DNA from: JAHJQQ01 sp032907525
GTDB lineage: Bacteria > Pseudomonadota > Gammaproteobacteria > Thiohalobacterales > Thiohalobacteraceae
Direction: 5' to 3'
DNA length: 64,000 bases
NCBI GenBank assembly: GCA_032907525.1
Contig: JAJJPM010000021.1
Coordinates: 1-64,000, forward strand
The position numbers and the translations under genes are program-made. The stretch's first letter is position 1. The number at the start of each line of letters is the position of its first letter. This document shows, piece by piece, positions 34,179 to 45,446 of this stretch. A model generated the notes under the pieces. It had not been told where the DNA came from, did not search any database, and was given only the letters and a program-made list of their open reading frames with translations.

Positions 34179-35966
34179 ATGCGCAGGCCTTTGAAGATCG
34201 GCCTTCTGTCCGGTACCACACTGCTCGTGGCGGCGTTGCTGATCGTCCCGGGGTTCTTCGACCGCGAGTCGCTCCGCCGGAGCCTGACCGAACAGCTCAC
34301 CAATGCGCTAGGCCACCCCATCGCCATCGAATCGTTACGGATCGCGCTGCTCCCGCGGCCGACGGTCGTGTTGGAAAATACCGTTGCCGATCTCGGGCCT
34401 GCCGGCACTGACCTCAGGATCGGCCGCGTTCATGCCGCGCTGTCCTGGCGTGCGCTGGTGCGTGGAAAGTTGGCATTGCGGCACCTGGACATCGAGGCGA
34501 TGCAGCTCGATCGCGATCTCGTCGCCCGCATCCGTGGCCTGTTTCCCCCGTCAGCATCCGCTGATGCCTCAGCCGCCCTGCCCGTCCGGCTCCATGAAGC
34601 GACAGTCCGCGGCCTGACATGGAGGACCGCGGAAGGCTTGATTCTCGGCCCCTTCGATACGGATCTGAGCTGGAAGGACGCGCTGCGGCCGGCCGTCGTC
34701 GAGATCCGGCAAGCTGACGGCAAATTGCATGTCCGTCTGCTGCCCGACTCCGATGGCATATCGATCGCCCTGCAGGCCCAGGACTGGGCGATTCCCGGCA
34801 AGCCGCAGTGGCGATTCGGCCGACTACGGGCTGAAGGACGTTACGCTGGTCGGCGTATCGAGATCGACTCTGCAGAAGGCGAATCCTTCGGCGGCCACTG
34901 GCGGTTCGCGGGCGCGGTGGCCTGGAGCGATATCTGGCAGGTGGACGGCAAACTGGCCGGCACCGATCTCGAACTGCCGCTGCTGCTGGCACTGGCGGGC
35001 AAACCACCGATCCCCGGCCGCATCGACGGCCAGTGCACGCTGTCCCTGCAGGCAGCGACACCCGGCGCGCTCTATCGCGAGCCGGGGCTCGAGTGCACGC
35101 TCGGACACACCGTCGACACCGGACAGGCGCGGATCGATCTGCATACCCGCCCGGTCACGTCGGGCCTCGGCTACCGGGTGAGCGTGGAGAATCTCACGCT
35201 CCCCGTCGGTCCCGCATTGCATTTTCAGAAAGCCGAGGCGAGCGGCCTGCTGCGCGCGCAATCACTCGGCATCGAAAAGCTGCGGGGCAGTGCCTATCAG
35301 GGCGATCTCGAGGGCGGCGGCGAGCTTCGCTGGGACGGAGGCTGGCATCTCCGTTTCGATGCGGGCGTGCGCGGCGTGCAGATCGAGCCGGTACTGGCCG
35401 CTTTCGGCAAACGCACTCTGAAAGGGCCGATCGACGCGCGCTGCAAGGGCACGCTCCGGGGCGACACATTCAGGGCCCTGGGCGGGACCTCGGATATCGG
35501 CTGCGAATTCAGAGTCACCGATGGCGTAATCTACAACGCCGATCTGGAGCAGGCCGCAACGCTGGTCAAGAGATCGCAGCCTTCTGCCGGCAGCACGCCT
35601 TTCGATACGCTGGAGGGGAGCCTGCGGCTGATCGACCGGCAGACGAGATTCGACCCGATAAGAATTCACTCCTCGGCACTCGAGGCGGCCGGGACCGTGA
35701 ACATCGCCCCGACCCGGCAGCTGTCGGGCGAACTCAGTGTAGGCCTGAAGAATACCGGCGGCATGGTCTCGATACCGCTCGCGGTCAGCGGCACGACTGA
35801 CGATCCCGTCGTACGGCCGACCAATTCGGCCCTGGCGGGCGGTGCCGCCGGAACATTGATGCTGGGGCCGGGTATCGGCACCGCCATCGGCGTCAAAGTG
35901 GGCGAGGCGGTACAGAAGTTCGGGCAATGGCTGAAACCCGGCGCTGCCGACACGCCCGCCCGCTGA
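34179..35966 (+). CDS. AsmA-family protein
   Basis: A 595-residue protein anchored by an N-terminal hydrophobic segment (IGLLSGTTLLVAALLIVPGF). GHPIAIESLRIALLPRPTVV is the AsmA N-terminal block, and the C-terminal part (about 440-560) with CEFRVTDGVIYNADLEQA and SGELSVGLKNTGGMVSIPLA matches the AsmA C-terminal domain. AsmA-like proteins form long periplasmic beta grooves thought to move phospholipids towards the outer membrane. The role of this shorter member is not known. AGAGG lies upstream of the start. Confidence 0.85.
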   Translation: MRRPLKIGLLSGTTLLVAALLIVPGFFDRESLRRSLTEQLTNALGHPIAIESLRIALLPRPTVVLENTVADLGPAGTDLRIGRVHAALSWRALVRGKLALRHLDIEAMQLDRDLVARIRGLFPPSASADASAALPVRLHEATVRGLTWRTAEGLILGPFDTDLSWKDALRPAVVEIRQADGKLHVRLLPDSDGISIALQAQDWAIPGKPQWRFGRLRAEGRYAGRRIEIDSAEGESFGGHWRFAGAVAWSDIWQVDGKLAGTDLELPLLLALAGKPPIPGRIDGQCTLSLQAATPGALYREPGLECTLGHTVDTGQARIDLHTRPVTSGLGYRVSVENLTLPVGPALHFQKAEASGLLRAQSLGIEKLRGSAYQGDLEGGGELRWDGGWHLRFDAGVRGVQIEPVLAAFGKRTLKGPIDARCKGTLRGDTFRALGGTSDIGCEFRVTDGVIYNADLEQAATLVKRSQPSAGSTPFDTLEGSLRLIDRQTRFDPIRIHSSALEAAGTVNIAPTRQLSGELSVGLKNTGGMVSIPLAVSGTTDDPVVRPTNSALAGGAAGTLMLGPGIGTAIGVKVGEAVQKFGQWLKPGAADTPAR

Positions 35967-36100
35967 ACACAGCATCACTGCAGGCGCAACTGGCCATCGG
36001 GCGCACCGCCCGTTAAAATGCCGCTGAATACCGCACCTTTCACGCCCTTCGCGGGTCTTGGGCGGTCCTGCCATCGACTGCATCAGCTCGGAGCTGTTTC

Positions 36101-37984
36101 ATGGAACTCACCACGGAAATGCTGTGGGTGCTCGGCTTTTTGGCCTTTACCATTTATCTGTTCGTTTCCGAGATCGTGCGCGTCGATGTCGCGGCCATCC
36201 TGGTCATGGTACTGCTCGGTCTGACCACGGTCCTGCCCTTTACTCCACCGCTGGTGGACACCACCCATCTGTTCGACGGCTTCGCCAGCAATGCGGTCGT
36301 CTCGATCATCGCGGTCATGATCATCGGTGCCGGGCTCGACAAGACCGGCCTGATGGGCACGGTCGCGGGCTTCATTCTCAAGATCGGCGGAACCACCGAG
36401 AAGCGCATCATTCCGCTGATCTCCGGCACAGTCGGCGTTATCTCCAGCTTCATGCAGAATGTCGGCGCCGCCGCCTTGTTTCTGCCGGTGGTGAGCCGCA
36501 TCTCGGCGCGTACCGGCCTCCCGCTGTCGCGTCTGCTCATGCCCATGGGCTTCTGCGCCATCCTCGGCGGTACCGCGACCATGATCGGCTCCAGCCCCCT
36601 GATCCTGCTGAACGACCTGATCAGGACCTCCAATCAGTCGCTGGTGGCGAAAGGCATGGACGAAATGCCGACTTTCGATCTGTTTGCGGTCACCCCCATC
36701 GGCCTGGCACTGATCGCCACGGGCATCGCCTATTTCGTGCTGGCCGGCCGGCGCATTCTGCCGGATGTGCAGGGGGCGAGCCCTACCGCCGACAGCACCC
36801 TGGAATATCTTCAGGAGGTCTACGGGCTGGACTATGCGCTCAACGAAGTGCCCGTCACTGCGGAAAGCCGGCTCGTCGGCCGGACCGTCGAGGAAGTGGA
36901 GAACGAGTTCTACGTCCGCATCATTGCCATTCACTCGGTGGACCGACTGCACCTGGCGCCGGGCGGACTGGCCCGTGACGTGAAGATCGCCGCCGGCCAG
37001 ACTCTGGGGATTCTGGCTTCTGAATCGGCGTTACGCCGTCTAAGCGAGACCACTCGCACAGCCATCAGCCCCGACATCGAGGTACTGGCAAGCATCCTCA
37101 TGCCCACCCGCGCCGGTATCGCCGAAATCGTGATCCCGCCGAGTTCCAACCTGATCGGCAAGTCCTGCCGGGATCTCTGGATGCGCAAGACCTATGGTCT
37201 CACCGTGCTGGCGATCCATCGCCAGGGCAAGGCGATCCGCGAGGACGAAGGCGTGGTCGACCTGCCCCTGCAGAGTGGCGACACCCTCATCTGCCATGTC
37301 GCCTGGGATCAGCTGGCTCGGTTGGCCAAGGATCGGAATTTCGTGGTGGTCACGACGGAGTACCCGCATGAGGAACTGCGTCCCCACAAGGTTCACTTCG
37401 CCCTGATCTTCTTCGTCATCGCACTGGGTATGGTGCTGTTCACGGATGCACGGCTGTCAGTGGCGTTGCTGACCGGTGCCGTCGGCATGGTCATCACCGG
37501 CGTGCTGTCCATGGACGAAGCCTACAAGGCCGTGAGCTGGAAAACCGTGTTCCTGCTCGCCAGCCTTATCCCGTTGGGAGCCGCGGTCGAACAATCCGGC
37601 ACGGCTCAGTGGATCGCCGTCAAGACACTGGAACTGGTCGGCAGCGACGTCAGTCCGTTCGTGCTGCAGGCGGTGATCGCCGTCCTGGCGACCTTTTTCA
37701 CGCTGGTCATGTCCAACGTCGGTGCCACGGTGCTGCTCGTGCCGCTGGCCGTGAACATAGCCATTCAGGCATCCGCCGCGGGAGTCGAAGGGGTCAATCC
37801 GGCGGTATTCGCGTTGACCGTGGCCCTTGCCACATCGAACTCCTTCCTGATCCCGACTCATCAGGTGAATGCCCTGATCATGGGGCCGGCCGGCTATTCG
37901 GTGAAGGATTTCATGCGCGCGGGCGGCATCATGACCGTGCTGTTCCTGGTGGTCATGCTGCTCATGCTCGAGGTGATTTTCTAG
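36101..37984 (+). CDS. SLC13-type anion transporter with two RCK_C domains
   Basis: A 627-residue membrane protein. Two sets of hydrophobic helices (about 1-220 and 425-627) carry the ion-transporter signature, with SSFMQNVGAAALFLPV and TLVMSNVGATVLLVPLAV as the paired SxxxxN motifs of the divalent anion:sodium symporter fold. Between them lie two TrkA-C/RCK_C domains (about 240-320 and 330-415, with GLDYALNEVPVTAESRLVGR and VIPPSSNLIGKSCRDLWM). This layout occurs in sulfate or other divalent anion importers related to SAC1/SLT. GGAG precedes the start. Sulfate is a plausible substrate but not proven. Confidence 0.85.
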   Translation: MELTTEMLWVLGFLAFTIYLFVSEIVRVDVAAILVMVLLGLTTVLPFTPPLVDTTHLFDGFASNAVVSIIAVMIIGAGLDKTGLMGTVAGFILKIGGTTEKRIIPLISGTVGVISSFMQNVGAAALFLPVVSRISARTGLPLSRLLMPMGFCAILGGTATMIGSSPLILLNDLIRTSNQSLVAKGMDEMPTFDLFAVTPIGLALIATGIAYFVLAGRRILPDVQGASPTADSTLEYLQEVYGLDYALNEVPVTAESRLVGRTVEEVENEFYVRIIAIHSVDRLHLAPGGLARDVKIAAGQTLGILASESALRRLSETTRTAISPDIEVLASILMPTRAGIAEIVIPPSSNLIGKSCRDLWMRKTYGLTVLAIHRQGKAIREDEGVVDLPLQSGDTLICHVAWDQLARLAKDRNFVVVTTEYPHEELRPHKVHFALIFFVIALGMVLFTDARLSVALLTGAVGMVITGVLSMDEAYKAVSWKTVFLLASLIPLGAAVEQSGTAQWIAVKTLELVGSDVSPFVLQAVIAVLATFFTLVMSNVGATVLLVPLAVNIAIQASAAGVEGVNPAVFALTVALATSNSFLIPTHQVNALIMGPAGYSVKDFMRAGGIMTVLFLVVMLLMLEVIF

Positions 37985-38139
37985 AATCCGGTCCTGCCTC
38001 GTACCGGAACGGTAAGCTCCGCAACACTTCGAAAACCGGCCCGGGAACGCTACGACGGAAGCCGACCGGTTGCGTCGCCCGGCCGGAGATCCGGACGACG
38101 CACAGGCGACCTTCAGGGGCTATTTCTCGGTTTCGATCC

Positions 38140-38505
38140 CTAAACGACGCTGCCGAAGCTCAGGTCTACGGCGCCCGTCGGCGGCTCGAGCCCTGCCAGC
38201 CGGCACCCCTGGGCGACCGGACCGCCGGGGAACAGCGTGTACAGATACTTGATGCCGCCCTTCAGGTGGAACGCCTCGTCCAGCGCATCGTGGAGTTCGC
38301 GCACGTTGATTTCGTTGAGTTCATGGCGCGCGAAGTATTCCTGCAGAGCCTTCAACGCCATCCAGTGGTCATCGGTCAGCGTCAGCTGCTCTTTGCGGGC
38401 CAGATCCATCGCCATATCCCGCGTCCAGCCGTCCGGTGCGTGCGGAAATGCGGGATTATGGGCCCGGCTCCCGGGATGCATGATATCGTCCATCGTCTCC
38501 ATCAT
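38140..38505 (-). CDS. DsrC/TusE-family sulfur-relay-like protein with one cysteine
   Basis: A 121-residue protein of the DsrC/TusE/DsvC family. The core has LTDDHWMALKALQEYFARHE, VRELHDAL and GGIKYLYTLFPGGPVAQGC, the last holding Cys101, the only cysteine. In DsrC a second cysteine sits next to the C-terminus and forms the trisulfide; here the protein continues as RLAGLEPPTGAVDLSFGSVV with no second cysteine. It is therefore a DsrC-like carrier that cannot form the intramolecular bond. GGAGGA lies 6 bases upstream of the ATG at 38505. No dsr or hdr operon is in the window. Confidence 0.85.
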   Translation of the reverse strand: MMETMDDIMHPGSRAHNPAFPHAPDGWTRDMAMDLARKEQLTLTDDHWMALKALQEYFARHELNEINVRELHDALDEAFHLKGGIKYLYTLFPGGPVAQGCRLAGLEPPTGAVDLSFGSVV

Positions 38506-38638
38506 GGCGGATCCTCCATCTCGTTGGGTGGTACAGGAATTGTATTCAGTGTAGACCAGCTTTGGTGACCTGCCGGCCCAACGCGGCAAGCAGCGGGATC
38601 CCCCGCGAGGAGGCCCTCCATTCCGGGACGGCGGCCAC

Positions 38639-38665
38639 AAAAAAGGGGCCGCTGGGGCCCCTTTT
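38639..38665 (-). terminator. Intrinsic terminator of the pnp operon
   Basis: On the minus strand AAAAGGGGCC (38665-38656) pairs with GGCCCCTTTT (38650-38641) and the T-run continues to 38639. It lies 24 bases after the pnp stop codon. Confidence 0.88.
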
Positions 38666-38688
38666 CATCCTCCGCCACGATGAACGGA

Positions 38689-40779
<2,091 letters not shown>

Positions 40780-40854
40780 TCTCTGCTGTCCTTACGCTGG
40801 AACTGGAGGAAAGCGCGGCGGGTGGCTTCGGGAGAAGCCACGCACGCGGAACGC

Positions 40855-41127
40855 TTAGCGACGCAGGCCGAGACGGCCGATGAGATCCTGATAGCGCTGA
40901 CCATCCTTGCGCTTCAGATAGTCGAGCAGCTGGCGGCGCTGGTTGACCATGCGCAGCAGGCCCTGGCGGGAATGATGGTCCTGCTTGTGGGCGGCAAAGT
41001 GATCAGTCAGATGGGCGATGCGCGCGGACAGCAACGCAACCTGCACCTCGGGCGAACCGGTGTCGCCGGCGGCGCGCTGATAATCCTTAACGATCTGGCC
41101 TTTCTGTTCGGCAGTCAAAGAAGACAT
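40855..41127 (-). CDS. rpsO: 30S ribosomal protein S15
   Basis: A 90-residue S15 that binds the central domain of 16S rRNA. TGSPEVQVALLSARIAHLTD and HHSRQGLLRMVNQRRQLLDY are the diagnostic segments, and the protein ends DLIGRLGLRR as usual. It has one residue more than the common 89. It lies between truB and pnp in the usual order. Confidence 0.98.
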   Translation of the reverse strand: MSSLTAEQKGQIVKDYQRAAGDTGSPEVQVALLSARIAHLTDHFAAHKQDHHSRQGLLRMVNQRRQLLDYLKRKDGQRYQDLIGRLGLRR

Positions 41128-41240
41128 AACTGGAAGTACTCCCAAAAAACGCGTTTCGCGATGCGTGTCGTCACAAGCCGCATATTGTAGCCGTGGCCGG
41201 AAATATGAACAAGATCGGTGATTAACCGCGTCGACCCCGG

Positions 41241-42161
41241 TCAACCCCCGCCCATGAGGCGCTTCGGCGCCACCCGGCCGTCGTCGAGGACCTCGCCCAT
41301 GCCCAGGAACTGGCGGTCGCCGGCGTACAGCCGGACCCAGCCGCTGGTAGGAGCATGCGGGACCACCACCGGCTGGCCCTGGCGCAGGTAGAAGGCCGCA
41401 TCGGCGGACAGGCGCACGTCCGGCCACTGGCTGAGCGCCGTCTCGATGGGCAGGAGCAGGGCGTCCAGGGCCGCCGGCCCCTCCGCCCCCGCCAGATCCT
41501 GAAGCCGGTCGAGACCGACCATACCGGCCTGGTCGTAAGGCCCCACGCCCAGGCGACGCAGTTCCGCCACGTGCGCCCCGCAACCCAGGGCCTCGCCGAT
41601 ATCCTCAGCCAGGGTGCGGACATACGTACCTTTGGTACAGCGCACGTCCAGGTCCAGATAGGGCGGCTCCCAGGCGAGCAGCGTCAGGGAATGGATGGTC
41701 ACCTGCCGGGCCTGGCGCTCCACCTCGACCCCCTGCCGGGCCAGAGCATAGAGACGCTGGCCCTGATGCTTGAGGGCGGAATACATCGGCGGGACCTGTT
41801 CGATGTCGCCGCGGAAGCGTTCGAAGGCGGCCTCGATCCGGGCCGCATCCAGGCCCTCCACGGGCCGGGTCTCGATGACCTCGCCCTCGGCATCACCGGT
41901 CGTGGTTTTCTCGCCCAGCCTGCAGCGCACCCGATAGTGCTTGTCTGCATCCAGCAGAAACCCCGATACCTTGGTCGCCTCGCCCAGGCAGATCGGCAGC
42001 AGGCCGCTGGCCAGCGGATCCAGGCTGCCGGTGTGTCCGGCCTTGGCGGCCTGGAACAGCCGCTTGACGATCTGCAGGGCCGCGTTGGAGGTCAGCCCGG
42101 AGGGCTTGTCCAGCAGCAGGATCCCGTTGACGTTTCTACCCTTGTTGCGACGTCGTGACAT
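41241..42161 (-). CDS. truB: tRNA pseudouridine(55) synthase TruB
   Basis: A 306-residue enzyme that makes pseudouridine 55 in the T loop of tRNAs. GILLLDKPSGLTSN is motif I and AGHTGSLDPLASGLLP holds the catalytic aspartate, D48. YRVRCRLGEKTTTGD and CTKGTYVRTLAEDIGEALG follow, and a C-terminal PUA-like domain ends the protein. Full length. The gap to rbfA upstream is filled by a 174-bp palindrome, unusual for this tightly packed operon. Confidence 0.96.
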   Translation of the reverse strand: MSRRRNKGRNVNGILLLDKPSGLTSNAALQIVKRLFQAAKAGHTGSLDPLASGLLPICLGEATKVSGFLLDADKHYRVRCRLGEKTTTGDAEGEVIETRPVEGLDAARIEAAFERFRGDIEQVPPMYSALKHQGQRLYALARQGVEVERQARQVTIHSLTLLAWEPPYLDLDVRCTKGTYVRTLAEDIGEALGCGAHVAELRRLGVGPYDQAGMVGLDRLQDLAGAEGPAALDALLLPIETALSQWPDVRLSADAAFYLRQGQPVVVPHAPTSGWVRLYAGDRQFLGMGEVLDDGRVAPKRLMGGG

Positions 42162-42213
42162 ATTCCGTGTAAACCTTTACTGCTCTGGCGCACCGAGTGC
42201 GCGGAAGAATACA

Positions 42214-42387
42214 TTTACCGCGAAGGACGCAAAGCCGCGCGAAGGAAAACCAAATATAGCCACGAAATCCACGAAACCCACGAAAGCTAATGGGTGTAAA
42301 CATAAATCCTTTTCGTGGGTTTCGTGGATTTCGTGGCCATCATGTTTTCGATGTTCTTCGCGCGCCTTTGCGTCCTTTGCGGTAGAA
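42214..42387. repeat. Complete type A palindrome between rbfA and truB
   Basis: The left arm, about 42214-42286 (ACCGCGAAGGACGCAAAGCC, then CCACGAAATCCACGAAACCC), is the reverse complement of the right arm at 42313-42387 (TTCGTGGGTTTCGTGGATTT, then GCGCCTTTGCGTCCTTTGCG) with scattered mismatches. Its right half is nearly identical to bases 1-56. On the minus strand it must be transcribed with the operon and would fold into a long RNA hairpin between the two cistrons. Confidence 0.9.
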
Positions 42388-42401
42388 GCGTTGTTATCGG
42401 G

Positions 42402-42770
42402 TCAATCCCCGTCATGCTGGTCGGATTTCACTGCCGCGTCGATGAGCGCGCTCAGGCGGCTGCCGCGTTCGATGGATTCGTCGTAGACGAAATGGAGCTG
42501 CGGGACGTTGCGCACGATCATCTGCTGGCCGAGGGCGTGACGCAGGAAGCCGGCGGCCTTGTTCAGGATCTGCAGCGACAGCTGCTTGGCCTCGGCATCG
42601 CCCAGTACGGAGATGAACACCTTCGCGTGGCTCAGATCGCGGCTGACCTGCACGGCCGAAACCGTGACCATGCCCAGACGGGGATCCTTGATCTCGGTGC
42701 GGATGAGCGCCGCGAGTTCGCGCTGCATCTGTTCGCCGACACGGCGGGTACGGGGGAAATCTCGGGGCAT
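42402..42770 (-). CDS. rbfA: 30S ribosome-binding factor RbfA
   Basis: A 122-residue KH-fold factor that helps 16S rRNA 5'-end maturation and cold growth. RTRRVGEQMQRELAALIRTE, DPRLGMVTVSAVQVSRDLSH and AKVFISVLGD are the conserved segments, with LHFVYDESIERGSRL near the end. It lies downstream of infB in the standard order. Confidence 0.96.
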   Translation of the reverse strand: MPRDFPRTRRVGEQMQRELAALIRTEIKDPRLGMVTVSAVQVSRDLSHAKVFISVLGDAEAKQLSLQILNKAAGFLRHALGQQMIVRNVPQLHFVYDESIERGSRLSALIDAAVKSDQHDGD

Positions 42771-42809
42771 GCTACATGTGCCTCAACGCCTGCCAGCGGA
42801 ATGCCGCAC

Positions 42810-42838
42810 GGTGCCCGTCCGCATGGAGGACGGGCACC
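42810..42838. other. Hairpin between infB and rbfA
   Basis: GGTGCCCGTCC at 42810-42820 and GGACGGGCACC at 42828-42838 form a perfect 11-bp stem with a 7-nt loop. No T-run follows on the minus strand, so it is more likely a processing or stabilising structure than a terminator. Confidence 0.6.
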
Positions 42839-42859
42839 GCCGGCGGAACGACGGCACGG

Positions 42860-45424
42860 TCAGATCGTCCGTGCCACCTCGGTGCGCTGGAAGACCTCGA
42901 TCTGGTCGCCCGGCTTGACGTCATTGTAGTTCTTGACGCCGATGCCGCACTCGGTGCCGGCGCGCACTTCGCTGACGTCGTCCTTGTGGCGGCGCAGGGA
43001 TTCCAGCTCACCCTCGAACACCACGACGTTGTTGCGCAGCACGCGGATCGGCGCGCTGCGGCGCACCACGCCGTCGACCACCATGCAGCCGGCGATGGCG
43101 CCGAACTTGGAGGACCGGAACACATCGCGCACCTCGGCCAGACCGATGATCTCTTCCTTGATCTCCGGAGACAGCATGCCGCTGATCGCCTTCTTGACGT
43201 CGTCGATGGCCGTGTAGATCACGCTGTAATAGTGCAGATCCACGCCCTGCTCTTCGACCAGACGGCGGGCGGCCGCGTCGGCGCGCACGTTGAAGCCGAT
43301 CATGATGGCCTTGGAGGCCAGCGCGAGATTCACGTCGGACTCGTTGATGCCGCCGACACCGCCGGCGACCACGCGGACGCGCACCTCGTCCGTCGACAGC
43401 TTGGTGAGCGAATCGCGCAGGGCCTCCAGGCTGCCCTGCACATCCGCCTTGATGACCAGGTTGAGATCCATCGTCTCGCCTTCGCCCATCTGCGAGAACA
43501 CGTCCTCGAGCTTGGTCTGGCGCTGCTTGGCGAGCTTCACGTCGCGGAACTTGCCCTGCCGGAACAGTGCGACCTCACGCGCCTTGCGCTCGTCGCTCAC
43601 GACCACCACGTCATCACCCGCATTGGGCGTGCCGGACAGGCCCAGGACCACCACCGGCATCACCGGTCCGGCCTCCTGGATGGGACGGCCGCTCTCGTCG
43701 AACATCGCACGCACGCGGCCCCATTCCTGACCGCTGAGGATCACGTCGCCCTTCTTCAGGACGCCGTTGCGCACCAGTACGGTGGCCACCGGGCCACGGC
43801 CGCGGTCCAGGCTGGACTCGATGATGACGCCGTTGGCGGGGCAGTCCTCGACCGCGGTGAGCTCCAGCACTTCGGCCTGCAGCAGAATGGATTCCAGCAG
43901 GTTGTCGATGCCGTCACCGGTCTTCGCGGACACCGGAACGAACTGGGTGTCGCCGCCCCAGTCCTCCGGGATGACTTCGCGCTGAACCAGTTCGTTCTTC
44001 ACCCGGTCGATGTCCGCCTCGGGCTTGTCGATCTTGTTGATCGCCACGACGATGGGGACGCCGGCCGCCTTGGCGTGCTGGATCGCCTCTTCGGTCTGCG
44101 GCATGACCCCGTCGTCGGCCGCCACCACCAGGATCACGATGTCGGTGATCTGCGCGCCGCGCGCGCGCATGGCGGTGAACGCCGCGTGACCGGGCGTGTC
44201 GAGGAAGGTGATGGTGCCGCGCGGCGTGTCGACGTGGTAGGCGCCGATGTGCTGCGTGATGCCGCCCGCCTCGCCGGCCGCGACCTTGGTGCGGCGGATG
44301 TAGTCGAGCAGCGAGGTCTTGCCGTGGTCGACGTGACCCATGATGGTGACCACCGGCGGACGCGCTACCTTCTCGCCTTCGGTCTCGCCGGCCAGTGCCA
44401 GCTGCTCTTCGATCTCGTTCTCCTTGAGCAGTTTGACCTTGTGCCCCATGTCCTCGACGACGATAGCCGCGGTCTCCTGGTCCAGCATCTGGTTGATGGT
44501 GACCATGGTGCCCATCTTCATCAGCGCCTTGATCAGGTCGGTGGCCTTGAGCGACATCTTCTGGGCGAGTTCGCTCACGGAGATGGTCTCCGGGATCGCG
44601 ACCTCGCGGACCACCGGCGCGGTCGGGCGCTCGAAGCCGTGGCGATCCGGGCCCGCGGCGCCCATGCCGCGCGCCGGGGCGTGTTTCTTCTTCTTGCGGC
44701 GGCCGGCCATGTCGGCCGACACATGCAGTTCCTCGCGGCCGTAGCGGCCGCGGCGGTCCTCTTCCGGTCCGGCGCGCTTGGCCTTGCGGCCGCCGGCCTT
44801 TTCCTTCTCCTTCTCGGCCGCTTCCTTGGCGCGCGCCTCCTCTTCGGCCTTCAGGCGCGCGGCCTCCTCGGCGAGATGACGCTCCAGTTCGGCCTTGCGC
44901 GAAGTCTCCTCGGCGACCTTCGCCCGGGCTGCCTCATCACGGGCGCGCTGCTCGGCCTCTTCCTGCTCCCGGCGGCGCTGCTCCTCGGCGGTCCGGCGCG
45001 CCTCTTCGGCGGCACGCTGCGCAGCCTCGTCCTGCTCGCGACGCGCGCGCTCGGCGGCTTCCTCGTCGATGCGCTTCTGCTCCTCGGCGACGACGGCGCT
45101 GCGCTTCACGTAGGTGCGCTTGCGGCGCACCTCGACGGCCACGGTCTTGGTGGCCGCGGTGCGGCCCTGGCCGGTGGCGACCTTGAGTTCGCTGTGCGTC
45201 TTGCGCCGCAGCGTGATCTTCTTCGGCTCGGCGACCGTGAGGGGCTCGTCCGCCGCCTTGCCGTGGCTCTTGCGCAGGAAGGTCAGCAACTCCAGCTTTT
45301 CCTCATCGTTGATGGTCTCATCGGCGCTGGATTTCTGCAGCCCGGCGTCGCCCAGCTGCGCCAGCAGGCGATCAACCGGGATCCCGACGACTTCTGCAAA
45401 TTGCTTGACTGTGACTTCCGACAT
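42860..45424 (-). CDS. infB: Translation initiation factor IF-2
   Basis: An 854-residue GTPase that places initiator tRNA on the ribosome. An IF2_N domain (VTVKQFAEVVGIPVDRLLAQ) is followed by a charged Ala/Glu/Lys/Arg-rich linker and a second IF2_N segment (ISVSELAQKMSLKATDLIKA). The G domain has VTIMGHVDHGKTSLLDYIR, DTPGHAAF and AINKIDKPEAD. Domain II and the C-terminal fMet-tRNA-binding domain (EFQR-like end IEVFQRTEVAR) complete it. The ATG at 45424 follows AGGAG; longer upstream sequence has no family match. Confidence 0.98.
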   Translation of the reverse strand: MSEVTVKQFAEVVGIPVDRLLAQLGDAGLQKSSADETINDEEKLELLTFLRKSHGKAADEPLTVAEPKKITLRRKTHSELKVATGQGRTAATKTVAVEVRRKRTYVKRSAVVAEEQKRIDEEAAERARREQDEAAQRAAEEARRTAEEQRRREQEEAEQRARDEAARAKVAEETSRKAELERHLAEEAARLKAEEEARAKEAAEKEKEKAGGRKAKRAGPEEDRRGRYGREELHVSADMAGRRKKKKHAPARGMGAAGPDRHGFERPTAPVVREVAIPETISVSELAQKMSLKATDLIKALMKMGTMVTINQMLDQETAAIVVEDMGHKVKLLKENEIEEQLALAGETEGEKVARPPVVTIMGHVDHGKTSLLDYIRRTKVAAGEAGGITQHIGAYHVDTPRGTITFLDTPGHAAFTAMRARGAQITDIVILVVAADDGVMPQTEEAIQHAKAAGVPIVVAINKIDKPEADIDRVKNELVQREVIPEDWGGDTQFVPVSAKTGDGIDNLLESILLQAEVLELTAVEDCPANGVIIESSLDRGRGPVATVLVRNGVLKKGDVILSGQEWGRVRAMFDESGRPIQEAGPVMPVVVLGLSGTPNAGDDVVVVSDERKAREVALFRQGKFRDVKLAKQRQTKLEDVFSQMGEGETMDLNLVIKADVQGSLEALRDSLTKLSTDEVRVRVVAGGVGGINESDVNLALASKAIMIGFNVRADAAARRLVEEQGVDLHYYSVIYTAIDDVKKAISGMLSPEIKEEIIGLAEVRDVFRSSKFGAIAGCMVVDGVVRRSAPIRVLRNNVVVFEGELESLRRHKDDVSEVRAGTECGIGVKNYNDVKPGDQIEVFQRTEVARTI

Positions 45425-45446
45425 TGCGTTTCTGCTCCTGGAGGAA

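Noticed and set aside
38140..38505. Calling the gene dsrC or tusE outright
   Set aside because: The terminal cysteine of DsrC is absent and the tail differs from TusE, so only the family is given.
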